Below, in pieces: positions 38,588-46,520 of a stretch of DNA of 54,250 nt. A model generated the notes under the pieces. It ran no database searches and was not told where the DNA came from. It saw only the letters and a list, made by a program, of their open reading frames with translations. The DNA is taken from positions 1 to 54,250 of the forward strand of contig JACDOI010000013.1 of the NCBI GenBank assembly GCA_017656145.1. The letters are read 5' to 3'. The stretch's first letter is position 1. Each line of letters starts with the position of its first letter. The stretch is from Bacillota bacterium. GTDB taxonomy: Bacteria; Bacillota; Limnochordia; Limnochordales; ZCTH02-B6. The translations under genes were made by a program, and so were the position numbers.

Positions 38588-39809
38588 CTGGCCGATCGCG
38601 CTCGTTTTTGTCGTCTTGGCTTTGGCGGCGCTGCTCGCATACTTGGCGTGGGACCGGGGCCGGCTCGCCCGGGGGCTGCAGCGGGAGCGGGACGCGAGAG
38701 TTCGGGCAGAACGGGACCGGGTGGCCGGGGCGAGCCTTCAGGCCGTGGCCTCAGCCGGCGACTTTGCGGTGGCTGTCCTTTTGCCGGACAAGCGACCTCT
38801 CTGGATAAGCCCGGGCGCATCCCGTTTCTTGGACTGTGACGGCGACCTGCGCGGCGCCGTAGAGCGCAGCCTGGCCACCGGCCAGCCCCAGCAGGCCCGG
38901 GTGCGCCTGCCCGGCCAGGGGCTCGACCTGGAGGCGCGGGTGTTCCCTATCGTGGACGAACCCCCATTGGAACGGCCGGACATCAGGCCGGAAAGCTCCG
39001 CCAGCGCGGTCGAGGGACCCAGCACCGAGGGCCGGTCCGCTTTCGAGCAGTCCCGCGCCCTGGCGGTGGTCGTCACCTTTTCTGAGGGCGAGATGGAGAA
39101 GCGGCTGCAGCAAATGCGCCGGGAGTTCGTCGCGAACGTCTCCCACGAACTCCGCAGCCCCTTGACGTCCATCCTCGGATATTCCCAGACGTTGCTGGAG
39201 GACCCGCCCGACGATCCGGAGCAAGCGCGGCGGTTTCTCATGCTCATCGCCCGCGAGGCCGAGCGGATGCAGCGGCTGGTGGCGGATTTGCTGAATCTCT
39301 CCCGCATCGAGTCGGGCCGGACGGCGCCCCGCCTTGAAGGCGTGAACTTGCACAACTTGGTGGGGCGGGTGCTGACGCAGCTCAAAGACAAGGCCGCCCA
39401 GGCCCAGGTGGAGCTGGGCAACCGGGTTCCTCTGGATCTTCGGGCCGAGTGCGACCCGGGCCAGATGGAGCAAGTCGTCTACAACCTGGTGACCAACGGC
39501 ATCCAGTACACGCCCGCCGGCGGTCGGGTGGTCGTCTCGGGCCGGTGGGGGCAGGACACGGTGACGCTGGAAGTGCAGGACACCGGCATCGGAATTCCCG
39601 CGGCCGACCTACCCCGGGTGTTTGAGCGGTTTTACCGGGTGGACAAAGCGCGTTCCCGGGCTACCGGCGGCACGGGACTTGGGCTTTCCATCGTCAAGCA
39701 CATCGTCGACGCCCACAACGGCCGCGTATCGGTGGAAAGCCAGGTGGGGCAGGGAACGACGTTTCGAGTGGAACTGCCCCTGCGCCGGAAGCCCTCGCCG
39801 GCCGGGTGA
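38580..39809 (+). CDS. sensor histidine kinase, PhoR-like
   Basis: This is a 409-residue membrane kinase that would phosphorylate the regulator encoded just upstream. One N-terminal transmembrane segment (about residues 4-22) is followed by a PAS-like region (about 60-150) with no large extracytoplasmic sensor, as in PhoR proteins. The HisKA motif FVANVSHELRSPLTSI places the phospho-His at residue 189. The HATPase has N-box NLVTNGIQYTP, G1 DTGIGIP, F-box FERFYR and G2 GGTGLGLSI. The start overlaps the regulator gene by 8 bp. The absence of a sensor loop suggests that input comes through the Pst transporter, as known for PhoR. Confidence 0.9.
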   Translation: MNDWPIALVFVVLALAALLAYLAWDRGRLARGLQRERDARVRAERDRVAGASLQAVASAGDFAVAVLLPDKRPLWISPGASRFLDCDGDLRGAVERSLATGQPQQARVRLPGQGLDLEARVFPIVDEPPLERPDIRPESSASAVEGPSTEGRSAFEQSRALAVVVTFSEGEMEKRLQQMRREFVANVSHELRSPLTSILGYSQTLLEDPPDDPEQARRFLMLIAREAERMQRLVADLLNLSRIESGRTAPRLEGVNLHNLVGRVLTQLKDKAAQAQVELGNRVPLDLRAECDPGQMEQVVYNLVTNGIQYTPAGGRVVVSGRWGQDTVTLEVQDTGIGIPAADLPRVFERFYRVDKARSRATGGTGLGLSIVKHIVDAHNGRVSVESQVGQGTTFRVELPLRRKPSPAG

Positions 39810-39911
39810 AAACGTGTCGGCCGCCGACCCCGGCCCGGTACCGCCCCCGCACAGGAGCGCGCGGCAGCGGCCTGCGCGCCGAGGCGGGTTTTGAAGGAGC
39901 CGGCCGGAGCG

Positions 39912-40592
39912 CTATCCGTCGTCCCGAAACCGGTAGCCGATCCCGTGAACGGTTTCGATGTAGCGGGGCTTGGCGGCCTGATCTCCTAGTTTGTACCGGA
40001 GCCGCTGGATGTGCACGTCCACGGTGCGGGTCGTGCCGATGAAATCGTATCCCCAAAGTTCCCGCAATAGCTCCTCGCGGGAAAACACCCGCCCCGGATG
40101 GCGGGCGAGCGTATGGAGCAGGTCGAACTCCTTGGCGGTTAACTCCAGCGGCCGGCCGTCCAACAACGCCCGGCGGCGCTCCAGGTCGATGGTGAGCGTC
40201 CCCCGGTGGAGCGCCCCGTCCCGCCGGCCGTACCCGTGCGTCCGCCGCAGGACGGCCCGGACTCGGGCCAACAGCTCCCGGATGCCGAAAGGTTTTGTGA
40301 TGTAGTCGTCCGCCCCCACATCCAGGCCGAACACCCGGTCTTCCTCGGCCGTCTTGGCGGTCAGCAGGATGATGGGCACCGAGTGCTCCCGGCGGATTCG
40401 CTGGCAGACGGAAAACCCGTCCAGCCCGGGCAGCATGACGTCCAAAATGACCAAGTCAGGACGCTCCGCGGCCACCTTCTCGAGCGCTTCGGTCCCATCC
40501 GCGGCGGTCACGGCTTCCAAACCTTCCCGCTTCAGGTGATACGCGATGAGCTCGCTGATCTGGGGCTCATCGTCGACGACCAGAACTTTCAT
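39912..40592 (-). CDS. OmpR/PhoB-family response regulator (second)
   Basis: This is a 226-residue response regulator on the opposite strand. The open frame extends 18 codons further upstream, but the ATG at 40592 begins MKVLVVDDEP and is preceded by GGGAGGAACGCC. Receiver Asp51 is in LVILDVMLPGLDG; DDYITKPFG carries the conserved Lys. The output domain has LELTAKEFDLLHTLARHPG, RTVDVHIQRLRYKLG and GIGYRF, which is the classical PhoP/PhoB form. It converges with the kinase gene (about 100 bp gap) and is divergent from the pst remnant across the PHO-box-like array. It has no kinase of its own here, so the neighbouring PhoR-like kinase may serve both regulators. Confidence 0.9.
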   Translation of the reverse strand: MKVLVVDDEPQISELIAYHLKREGLEAVTAADGTEALEKVAAERPDLVILDVMLPGLDGFSVCQRIRREHSVPIILLTAKTAEEDRVFGLDVGADDYITKPFGIRELLARVRAVLRRTHGYGRRDGALHRGTLTIDLERRRALLDGRPLELTAKEFDLLHTLARHPGRVFSREELLRELWGYDFIGTTRTVDVHIQRLRYKLGDQAAKPRYIETVHGIGYRFRDDG

Positions 40593-40734
40593 GGCGTTCC
40601 TCCCGCCGGTCCCTCCCAAGGCGCCTGCCGGAGACGGCCCGGGCATCCCTCGCGGCTGATTGTATCGCTACCCGCAGCCGTTGGCAACGCGGGCCCGTGG
40701 GGAGCCGCATGCGATGCGGCCCGCCGCCACGGAA

Positions 40735-40774
40735 TTGTCACGGGCTTGTGACCAACCCGTTACACTCCATTTAC
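40735..40774 (+). promoter_or_regulatory. PHO-box-like tandem heptamers upstream of pst
   Basis: Four heptamers with exact 11-bp spacing are present: TTGTCAC (40735), TTGTGAC (40746), CCGTTAC (40757) and CATTTAC (40768). The first two resemble the enterobacterial PHO box half-site CTGTCAT; the last two resemble the TT-A-CA half-sites of Bacillus PhoP. They lie between the divergent regulator gene and pstS, the expected place for phosphate control. A perfect -35-like TTGACA at 40792 lacks a matching -10. Confidence 0.6.
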
Positions 40775-40971
40775 ATTCTCGCAATGCCCGGTTGACACGC
40801 GAGCGCGAGCATGAAAACAGGGCAAGGACTCCGGGACCTTGGCGGGCCCGCCCCGGAGGGACGCCCCACGCCGCGGGCCGGGCACGGGACGTTCGGCCCG
40901 GCGTAAGCGGGACGATCGCGCCGGGCTGTGGAGGCTCGCGCCAAGTTGCTGATAAGGGGAGTTGTTTACGG

Positions 40972-41124
40972 ATGAAGATTCGGGCGCTGGCCGTTGCGGC
41001 GGCGCTGCTCATCGCCGTCGTGCCCCACTGGGCCCAAGCCCAGGAACAGCTCACCGTCGACCCGGCCCTGCCGGCCTACGAGCCGGCTCCAGGGCTTTCG
41101 GGCAAGCTCATCAGCGTCGGCTCA
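40972..41124 (+). pseudogene. pstS: pstS 5' fragment (phosphate-binding protein, truncated)
   Basis: Only the first 51 codons remain: a signal peptide (MKIRALAVAAALLIAVVPHW, cleavage near AQA/QE) and the start of the mature protein up to SGKLISVGS, the conserved beginning of PstS (SGKL-SVGSDT in the family). After this the frame continues with unrelated residues, while pstC sequence resumes in the +1 frame. About 85 % of PstS is missing. AGGGGAG upstream of the ATG and the PHO-box-like array indicate that this was the first gene of a normal pst operon. It cannot encode a functional phosphate-binding protein as written. Confidence 0.8.
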
Positions 41125-41125
41125 G

Positions 41126-42082
41126 GGCGCGAGCGACGACTTCGAGCCCAAGCTCAGCCTCGTGCCCCTCGTGTACGGGACTGTAAAGGGGACGGTGTAC
41201 GCCTTGCTTTTGGCCGTGCCCTTGGCCATCCTCGGGGCGGTGTACACCGCCCAGATCATGGACCCGCGCCTTCGGGCGCTCATCAAGCCCCTTATCGAGA
41301 TCATGGCGGGGCTGCCCAGCGTCGTGCTGGGGCTTCTTGCCGGGCTTTGGCTCGCGCCGTGGCTTGAGCGGAATCTGCCGGGGGTCGTGACCATGGTCGC
41401 GGTCGTGCCGGCGGCGTTGTTGTTGGCGGCGGCGGCGTGGGGACGACTCCCGGCCGGCACCCGAACCCGCCTGCCCGCGGGCCGGCTCGTGCTCGCCTCG
41501 TTGCCGGTGCTCGCACTCACGGCATGGGGGGCCATCGAGCTGGGGCCTTGGATGGAGCGGTGGCTTATGGGCGGCGACTACCGCCGCTGGCTGTTCGATG
41601 CCCTGGGCTTGCGCTTTGACCAGCGCAACTCGCTGGTGGTGGGCGTGGCCATGGGGTTTGCCGTCATTCCTATGATCTTCAGCATTTCCGAAGACGCGCT
41701 CGCCCGAGTGCCCCGGCATCTGGTGTCGGGCTCGCTCGCCCTGGGGGCTACCCAGTGGGAGACGATCCGGCGGGTTGTCGTGCCCGCGGCAGCTCCGGCC
41801 ATCTTCTCCGCCATCATGATCGGCTTTGGCCGCGCGGTGGGTGAGACGATGATCGTCCTCATGGCGACGGGCAATACGCCGGTGATGGACTTCAGCATCT
41901 TCACCGGCTTCCGGACCCTCGCGGCCAACGTGGCCGTGGAGATGCCGGAGGCGCCCGCAGGCGGCACGCTGTACCGGGTGCTGTTCGTCTCGGCGCTTTT
42001 GTTGTTTGCCGTTACGTTTGCCGTCAACACCGCGGCGGAGCTTGCCCGGCTGCGCCTGCGGAGGAGGTATGCGCAGCTATGA
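41126..42082 (+). pseudogene. pstC: pstC 3' fragment (phosphate permease, N-terminus missing)
   Basis: From ASDDFEPKLSLVPLVYGTV onward this is the C-terminal ~318 residues of the long PstC form, including LLAVPLAILGAVYTAQ, the domain LPSVVLGLLAGLWLAPW and the permease EAA-like loop (ALGATQWETIRRVVVPAA). The N-terminal membrane segments and start codon are absent, and the frame is joined out of phase to the pstS remnant. The 3' end is intact and overlaps the pstA remnant by 4 bp (ATGA), as in a normal operon. Confidence 0.82.
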
Positions 42083-42228
42083 ACGCGCGCAGGGAAGGTG
42101 CGCCAGAGCTTTGGTTCACTGCCGCCGCGCTGGGGATTTGCCTTCTGCTGGTCGCAGGACTGTTGACCCTCGTCCTTGTCCACGGCCTCGGATATTTCTG
42201 GCCTCGCGATGTGGCCCGGGTTCAGCTC
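42079..42228 (+). pseudogene. pstA: pstA 5' fragment (phosphate permease, truncated)
   Basis: The first ~50 codons of a long-form PstA are present: MNARREGAPELWFTAAALGI, a transmembrane helix and [14 protein letters not shown], which matches the usual PstA start. After about 42228 the frame gives unrelated residues and the sequence switches, +1 frame, to the C-terminal part of PstB. The permease core is missing. Confidence 0.78.
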
Positions 42229-42556
42229 GCACGCCTTGGGCCTTTCGGGGGGCCAGCAGCAGCGGCTGTGCATCGCCCGGGCGCTGGCGGTCGAGCCGGC
42301 GGTGCTTCTCATGGATGAACCGTGCTCGGCGCTGGACCCGGTTTCTACCGACCGCATCGAGGAGCTCATCCTTGAGCTGAAAGAGCGCTACACCGTCGTC
42401 ATCGTCACCCACAACATGCAGCAGGCGGCGCGAATTTCGGATTACACCGCGTTCTTGCTGTCCGGGCAACTTGTTGAGTTCGACCGGACGGAGAACATCT
42501 TTCAACGGCCCGGGCGGAAGGAGACAAAAGACTATGTGACCGGCCGTTTCGGATGA
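42224..42556 (+). pseudogene. pstB: pstB 3' fragment (phosphate ABC ATPase, Walker A missing)
   Basis: The sequence resumes at [20 protein letters not shown], the ABC signature, and continues with Walker [14 protein letters not shown], the H-loop [15 protein letters not shown] and a normal PstB C-terminus ending DYVTGRFG. The N-terminal half with Walker A and Q-loop is absent and there is no start codon. No phoU gene follows. Together with the preceding fragments this shows two internal losses in one pst operon, whether biological or from assembly. Confidence 0.82.
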
Positions 42557-42788
42557 AGCCGGTTTCCGGAACGCGGCTTGGGCCAAGGTGGATTCTTGAG
42601 CGAATCGGTCGGTTGGAAAGAGGGGCCGGCGGATCCGCGCTGCACTTGAGGCGCGCCAAAAGGTAGGATTCCGCCGCCGGTAGGTAGAACCGGAAACAAA
42701 TACAGAACTTTAGTGTCTTGGGAAACCAAACGGAAGATGACGGTCTCGGAACAACTGTACCGAAAGGCCGGAAGGAGGGGCTGTCGGG

Positions 42789-44438
42789 GTGGCAGAGGCG
42801 TGTATGGCGCAATGGAAAGCAACGGCGGCGACCGGGGGCGACCGGCGTGTGGGAGCTAGACGGCGCCGGCTGGTGACGGTGAAAAGCGTTTTGGCGGCAC
42901 TGCTTGCGGTCTGCCTTTCGCTCATCGCATGGCCGGGAGTCCCGGCAGGAGCGGCAACTCCCCGGGATGTGCTCGTCATCGGCATTTCGGGTGATGTGGA
43001 CAATCTCGACCTGCACGTCACGATGACCAACCGTTCGTGGGCGGTCACATACCCCGCCTATCAGCGGCTGGTGCGGTACGCGGTGCGGGACGGGGTGGGC
43101 ACCACCGAGGTGGAGCCGGAACTGGCGACCGGCTGGACCGTTTCGGATGACGGCCGGGTGTGGACGTTTACCTTGCGGGAAACGGCCCGGTTCGCCGACG
43201 GCACACCGGTGGACGCGGAAGCGGTGGCGTACAGCTTCAACCGCCTGATGGCTATCGGCGAAGGCCCGGCCGACGCGTTCCCGACCCTTGAAAAGGTGGA
43301 AGCCGTCGGACCGTACACCGTCCGGTTCACCTTGAGCGAGCCGTTCGCGCCGTTCCTGCTCACCCTGGCCAACAACGGGGCCGGGATCGTCAACCCGCGC
43401 CTGGCCGAGCACGAGGTCGCGGGCGATTTGGGGCGCGGTTATTTAGCGGAGCACACCATGGGCAGCGGCCCCTACCAGGTGGAGCGCTGGGAAAAGGACC
43501 AGCAAATTCGGCTGGTGCCCAATCCGCACTACGACGGGCCGCAGCCCGCCTTTCGGATGGTCGTGTTTCAGGTCATCAAAGACCCGTCGGCCCGCCGCCT
43601 GCAGCTTGAGCGGGGCGACATCGACATCGCCGAAGCCTTGCCGCTGGATCAGCTGGAGCGGCTGCGGGGTGCCGCGGGGATTCGGGTGGAAGACCACGCG
43701 AGCCTCCGGGTGACGTACCTCTATTTGAACAACCGGCGGCCTCCCTTGAACGACCCGCGGGTGCGCCGGGCCATCTCGTATGCGGTCGACTATCAAGCCA
43801 TCATCGACGGCGTGATGCTCGGCAATGCGGTCCAAATGCGGGGACCGGTGCCGGCGGGAATGTGGTCTCATGATCCCGAGCTGTTCCAGTACCGGCGAGA
43901 CCTCGAGAAAGCCAGGGCCTTGCTGGCGGAGGCGGGTCTTTCGGACGGCGTTACCCTCGGCTACCTGTACTCGCCAGTGTATCCAGAGTGGGAGCAGATC
44001 GGGCTTGCGCTCCAGGCCCAACTGGCGGAGGCGGGCATCCGGCTTGAGCTGGAGCCGTTCGCATACGCCACGATGCGGGAGCGGCTCGGCGCCGGCGAGT
44101 TTGATATTGCCGTCGGCAACTGGACGCCCGACTTCGCCGACCCGTACATGTTTATGAACTACTGGTTTGACTCCGACTTCGGGGGCTTGCCCGGAAACCG
44201 GTCGTTTTACTCGAACCCCGAGGTGGACCGGCTCATCCGGCAGGCGGCGGTCATGACCGACATTCGCGAGCGCACCCGCCTCTACCAGGAAGCCCAGCGG
44301 ATCGTGGTGGACGAAGCGGCGTACGTGTACTTGTACCAGCAGGGCTACCAGGTGGCCATGCGGGACAACGTGGAGGGCTACGTGTTCAATCCGATGCTGC
44401 TCGACATTTACAACCTGGAAACGATGTCCAAGCGGTGA
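42789..44438 (+). CDS. ABC transporter substrate-binding protein, family 5 (peptide/nickel type)
   Basis: This is a 549-residue extracellular solute-binding protein (SBP_bac_5, DppA/OppA-like) that captures peptides, nickel or similar ligands for the permeases encoded next. The N-terminus has an Arg-rich region and a hydrophobic core (VLAALLAVCLSLIAW), cleaved near GAA/TP; there is no lipobox cysteine after it. Family motifs include LATGWTVSDDGRVWTFTLRE, FADGTPVDAEAVAYSFNR, GSGPYQVERW, DPRVRRAISYAVD and the C-terminal ALLAEAGLSDGV region. GTG 42789 follows AGGAGGGG; ATG 42804 is an alternative. The ligand cannot be deduced from sequence. Confidence 0.9.
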   Translation: MAEACMAQWKATAATGGDRRVGARRRRLVTVKSVLAALLAVCLSLIAWPGVPAGAATPRDVLVIGISGDVDNLDLHVTMTNRSWAVTYPAYQRLVRYAVRDGVGTTEVEPELATGWTVSDDGRVWTFTLRETARFADGTPVDAEAVAYSFNRLMAIGEGPADAFPTLEKVEAVGPYTVRFTLSEPFAPFLLTLANNGAGIVNPRLAEHEVAGDLGRGYLAEHTMGSGPYQVERWEKDQQIRLVPNPHYDGPQPAFRMVVFQVIKDPSARRLQLERGDIDIAEALPLDQLERLRGAAGIRVEDHASLRVTYLYLNNRRPPLNDPRVRRAISYAVDYQAIIDGVMLGNAVQMRGPVPAGMWSHDPELFQYRRDLEKARALLAEAGLSDGVTLGYLYSPVYPEWEQIGLALQAQLAEAGIRLELEPFAYATMRERLGAGEFDIAVGNWTPDFADPYMFMNYWFDSDFGGLPGNRSFYSNPEVDRLIRQAAVMTDIRERTRLYQEAQRIVVDEAAYVYLYQQGYQVAMRDNVEGYVFNPMLLDIYNLETMSKR

Positions 44439-44589
44439 CCGGCGGGCCGGCGGCGGGCCTGGGTGCGGCGCTCCGAGATCGTACGCCGGCCAGAGCCGTC
44501 CGCCGGTCTTTCCGGCCCGCAGGGCTTGCCTCGGCCTTGCGCCAGGCAGGACTGACTAGGCAGGATCGGGGCGTTGGAGCGGTGCGTGC

Positions 44590-45606
44590 ATGTCGATGGG
44601 GATGATCATCGCCCGGCGGCTGGCGCTGATGGTGTTTGTGCTTTTCGGTGTTACTGCCTTGACGTTTCTCATCGCTCACGCCATCCCCGGCGACCCGGCA
44701 CGCTTAATGGCCGGGCAGCGGGCGTCAGAAGAAGTGGTGGAGCAAATCCGGCGGGCCCACGGGCTGGACCAGCCGCTGCCCGTCCAGTACGCCCGGTACA
44801 TGGCCAACCTGTTGAAGGGGGATCTGGGCCGCTCCATACGCACCGGGCGGCCGGTGGCTGAAGATCTGGCCCGCTTCTTTCCGGCCACCCTGGAGCTGGT
44901 CGTCGCGGCCCTCCTCCTGGCGGTGGCCGCCGGCGTCCCCCTGGGGGTGCTGTCCGCAGCCCGGCCCAACTCGCGCATCGATGCGCTGAGCCGGAGCGTC
45001 TCGGTGGCCGGCGTGTCGATGCCGCTGTTTTGGCTGGCCATCGTGTCGCTAGTGGTGTTTTACGGCCAGTGGGGCGTCTTGCCCGGCTCGGGGCGCGTTT
45101 CGCCGTTCGCCCTGCCCCCGCGGGCGGTCACGGGGTTGTACCTGATCGACACGTTGCTGGCCGGCGACTGGCGCGGGTGGCTGGACGCGGCTCGTCATCT
45201 GCTGTTGCCCGCGGGATGCCTGGCGTTCGTCCACGTCGGGCTCGTCGCCCGCCAGGTGCGGGCGAGCTTGCTCGAAGTCCTCAGCCAGGACTACATCCGC
45301 ACGGCCCAAGCGTACGGGGTGCCACCCCGGCGCATCTTGTACCGCCACGCGCTGCGCAACGCCCTGGTTCCGGCCTTGACCGTGGTCGGGTTGGCGATGG
45401 GGGATCTGTTGGCCGGCGCGGTCGTCACCGAGACGGTGTTCGCCTGGCCCGGCATGGGCAGCTACGTGGTGGATTCCGTCGCCTCGCTGGACTTCCCGGC
45501 CATCATGGGGTTTACTGTGGTGGTGGCCGCCGGCTACACCGTCATCAACTTGGCGGTGGACCTGGTCACGCTGCGGCTTGATCCCCGCATCCGGGCGATG
45601 GGTTAG
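44590..45606 (+). CDS. ABC transporter permease, DppB/OppB family
   Basis: This is a 338-residue inner-membrane permease with about six transmembrane helices. It begins MIIARRLALMVFVLFGVTAL, typical of DppB, contains the conserved HAIPGDPAR and HGLDQPLPVQYARY segments, and the EAA loop (QDYIRTAQAYGVPPRRILYRHALRNAL). It forms a heterodimer with the following DppC-type protein. The gene starts 151 bp after the binding-protein gene and ends 11 bp before dppC. Confidence 0.92.
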   Translation: MSMGMIIARRLALMVFVLFGVTALTFLIAHAIPGDPARLMAGQRASEEVVEQIRRAHGLDQPLPVQYARYMANLLKGDLGRSIRTGRPVAEDLARFFPATLELVVAALLLAVAAGVPLGVLSAARPNSRIDALSRSVSVAGVSMPLFWLAIVSLVVFYGQWGVLPGSGRVSPFALPPRAVTGLYLIDTLLAGDWRGWLDAARHLLLPAGCLAFVHVGLVARQVRASLLEVLSQDYIRTAQAYGVPPRRILYRHALRNALVPALTVVGLAMGDLLAGAVVTETVFAWPGMGSYVVDSVASLDFPAIMGFTVVVAAGYTVINLAVDLVTLRLDPRIRAMG

Positions 45607-45617
45607 GAGGAGGCAAG

Positions 45618-46520
45618 GTGGCGGGTTCGGCGAGCCGGAATCCGTGGCTCATGTGGGTGGGCGCCATCATGGTTCTTGTTCCCGCGGCGTTGTCGCTGCT
45701 CGCGCCGTGGCTCGCGCCGTACGATCCGAACCAGGTCGATTTGACCCGGAGGCTCCTGCCGCCGTCCGGGGAGCACTGGTTTGGCACCGACGAGGTGGGA
45801 CGGGACTTGTTTTCCCGGGTGCTGGACGGTGGCCGCCGGTCCATCGGCGCGGGCTTGGGCGTCGTGCTGCTTTCCGGGTTCACCGGCGTCGTCCTCGGCG
45901 GCTTGAGCGGGTGGCGAGGCGGGAAATTCGACTTGGTTCTGATGCGCCTGATGGACGTCGTCCTGGCGTTTCCCGCCCTTGTGCTGGCCATGGCGCTGGC
46001 CGCGGCTTTGGGGCCGGGCTTGTTGAGCTCGGTGCTGGCGGTGGCCTTCGTGCGGGTTCCGGTGTACGTGCGGCTGGTGCGGGCTCAAGTACTCTCGTTG
46101 CGGGAGCGGGAGTTCGTCGCGGCGGCGCTGACCGCGGGCGCATCGACCGGCCACGTCTTGAGGCGCCATCTCATCCCCAACAGCTTGCCGGCGGTGCTCG
46201 TCCAGGCGACACTGGACGCGGGAAGCGCGATGCTCTTGACCGCGACGTTGAGCTTCCTCGGGCTTGGCGTCCGGGCGCCGGCCGCGGAGTGGGGCGCGAT
46301 GGTCAACAGCGGCCGGGTGTATTTGCTCGACCAGTGGTGGTACTCGACGTTGCCCGGCGCGGCCATCCTGCTTACGGCAGCGGGGTTCAACTTGCTGGGC
46401 GACGGGTTGCGGGACCGCCTCGACCCCCGGCAGGCCCTGGGGCTATTTGAGGCGGGCCGGAGCCGGCGGGCAGTTACCCTTCCGGCCCGTAAAGGGCCGT
46501 CAAGCCATCAAGATAGATGA
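45618..46520 (+). CDS. ABC transporter permease, DppC/OppC family
   Basis: This is a 300-residue permease. NPWLMWVGAIMVLVPAALSL is the first membrane helix, followed by APYDPNQVDL, the conserved FGTDEVGRDLFSRVLDGGR, and the EAA loop (LREREFVAAALTAGASTGHV). The core ends at FNLLGDGLRDRLDPR; a further ~30 residues extend past it and overlap the convergent gene by 47 bp. GTG 45618 is preceded by AGGAGGAGG. No ATPase genes (DppD/DppF) follow, so ATPases from another locus must power this importer. Confidence 0.92.
   Translation: MAGSASRNPWLMWVGAIMVLVPAALSLLAPWLAPYDPNQVDLTRRLLPPSGEHWFGTDEVGRDLFSRVLDGGRRSIGAGLGVVLLSGFTGVVLGGLSGWRGGKFDLVLMRLMDVVLAFPALVLAMALAAALGPGLLSSVLAVAFVRVPVYVRLVRAQVLSLREREFVAAALTAGASTGHVLRRHLIPNSLPAVLVQATLDAGSAMLLTATLSFLGLGVRAPAAEWGAMVNSGRVYLLDQWWYSTLPGAAILLTAAGFNLLGDGLRDRLDPRQALGLFEAGRSRRAVTLPARKGPSSHQDR

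Noticed and set aside
40792..40820. TTGACA at 40792 as the -35 of the pst promoter
   Set aside because: No -10-like hexamer occurs at 16-18 bp; the PHO-box-like array upstream suggests an activator-dependent promoter that I could not locate exactly.
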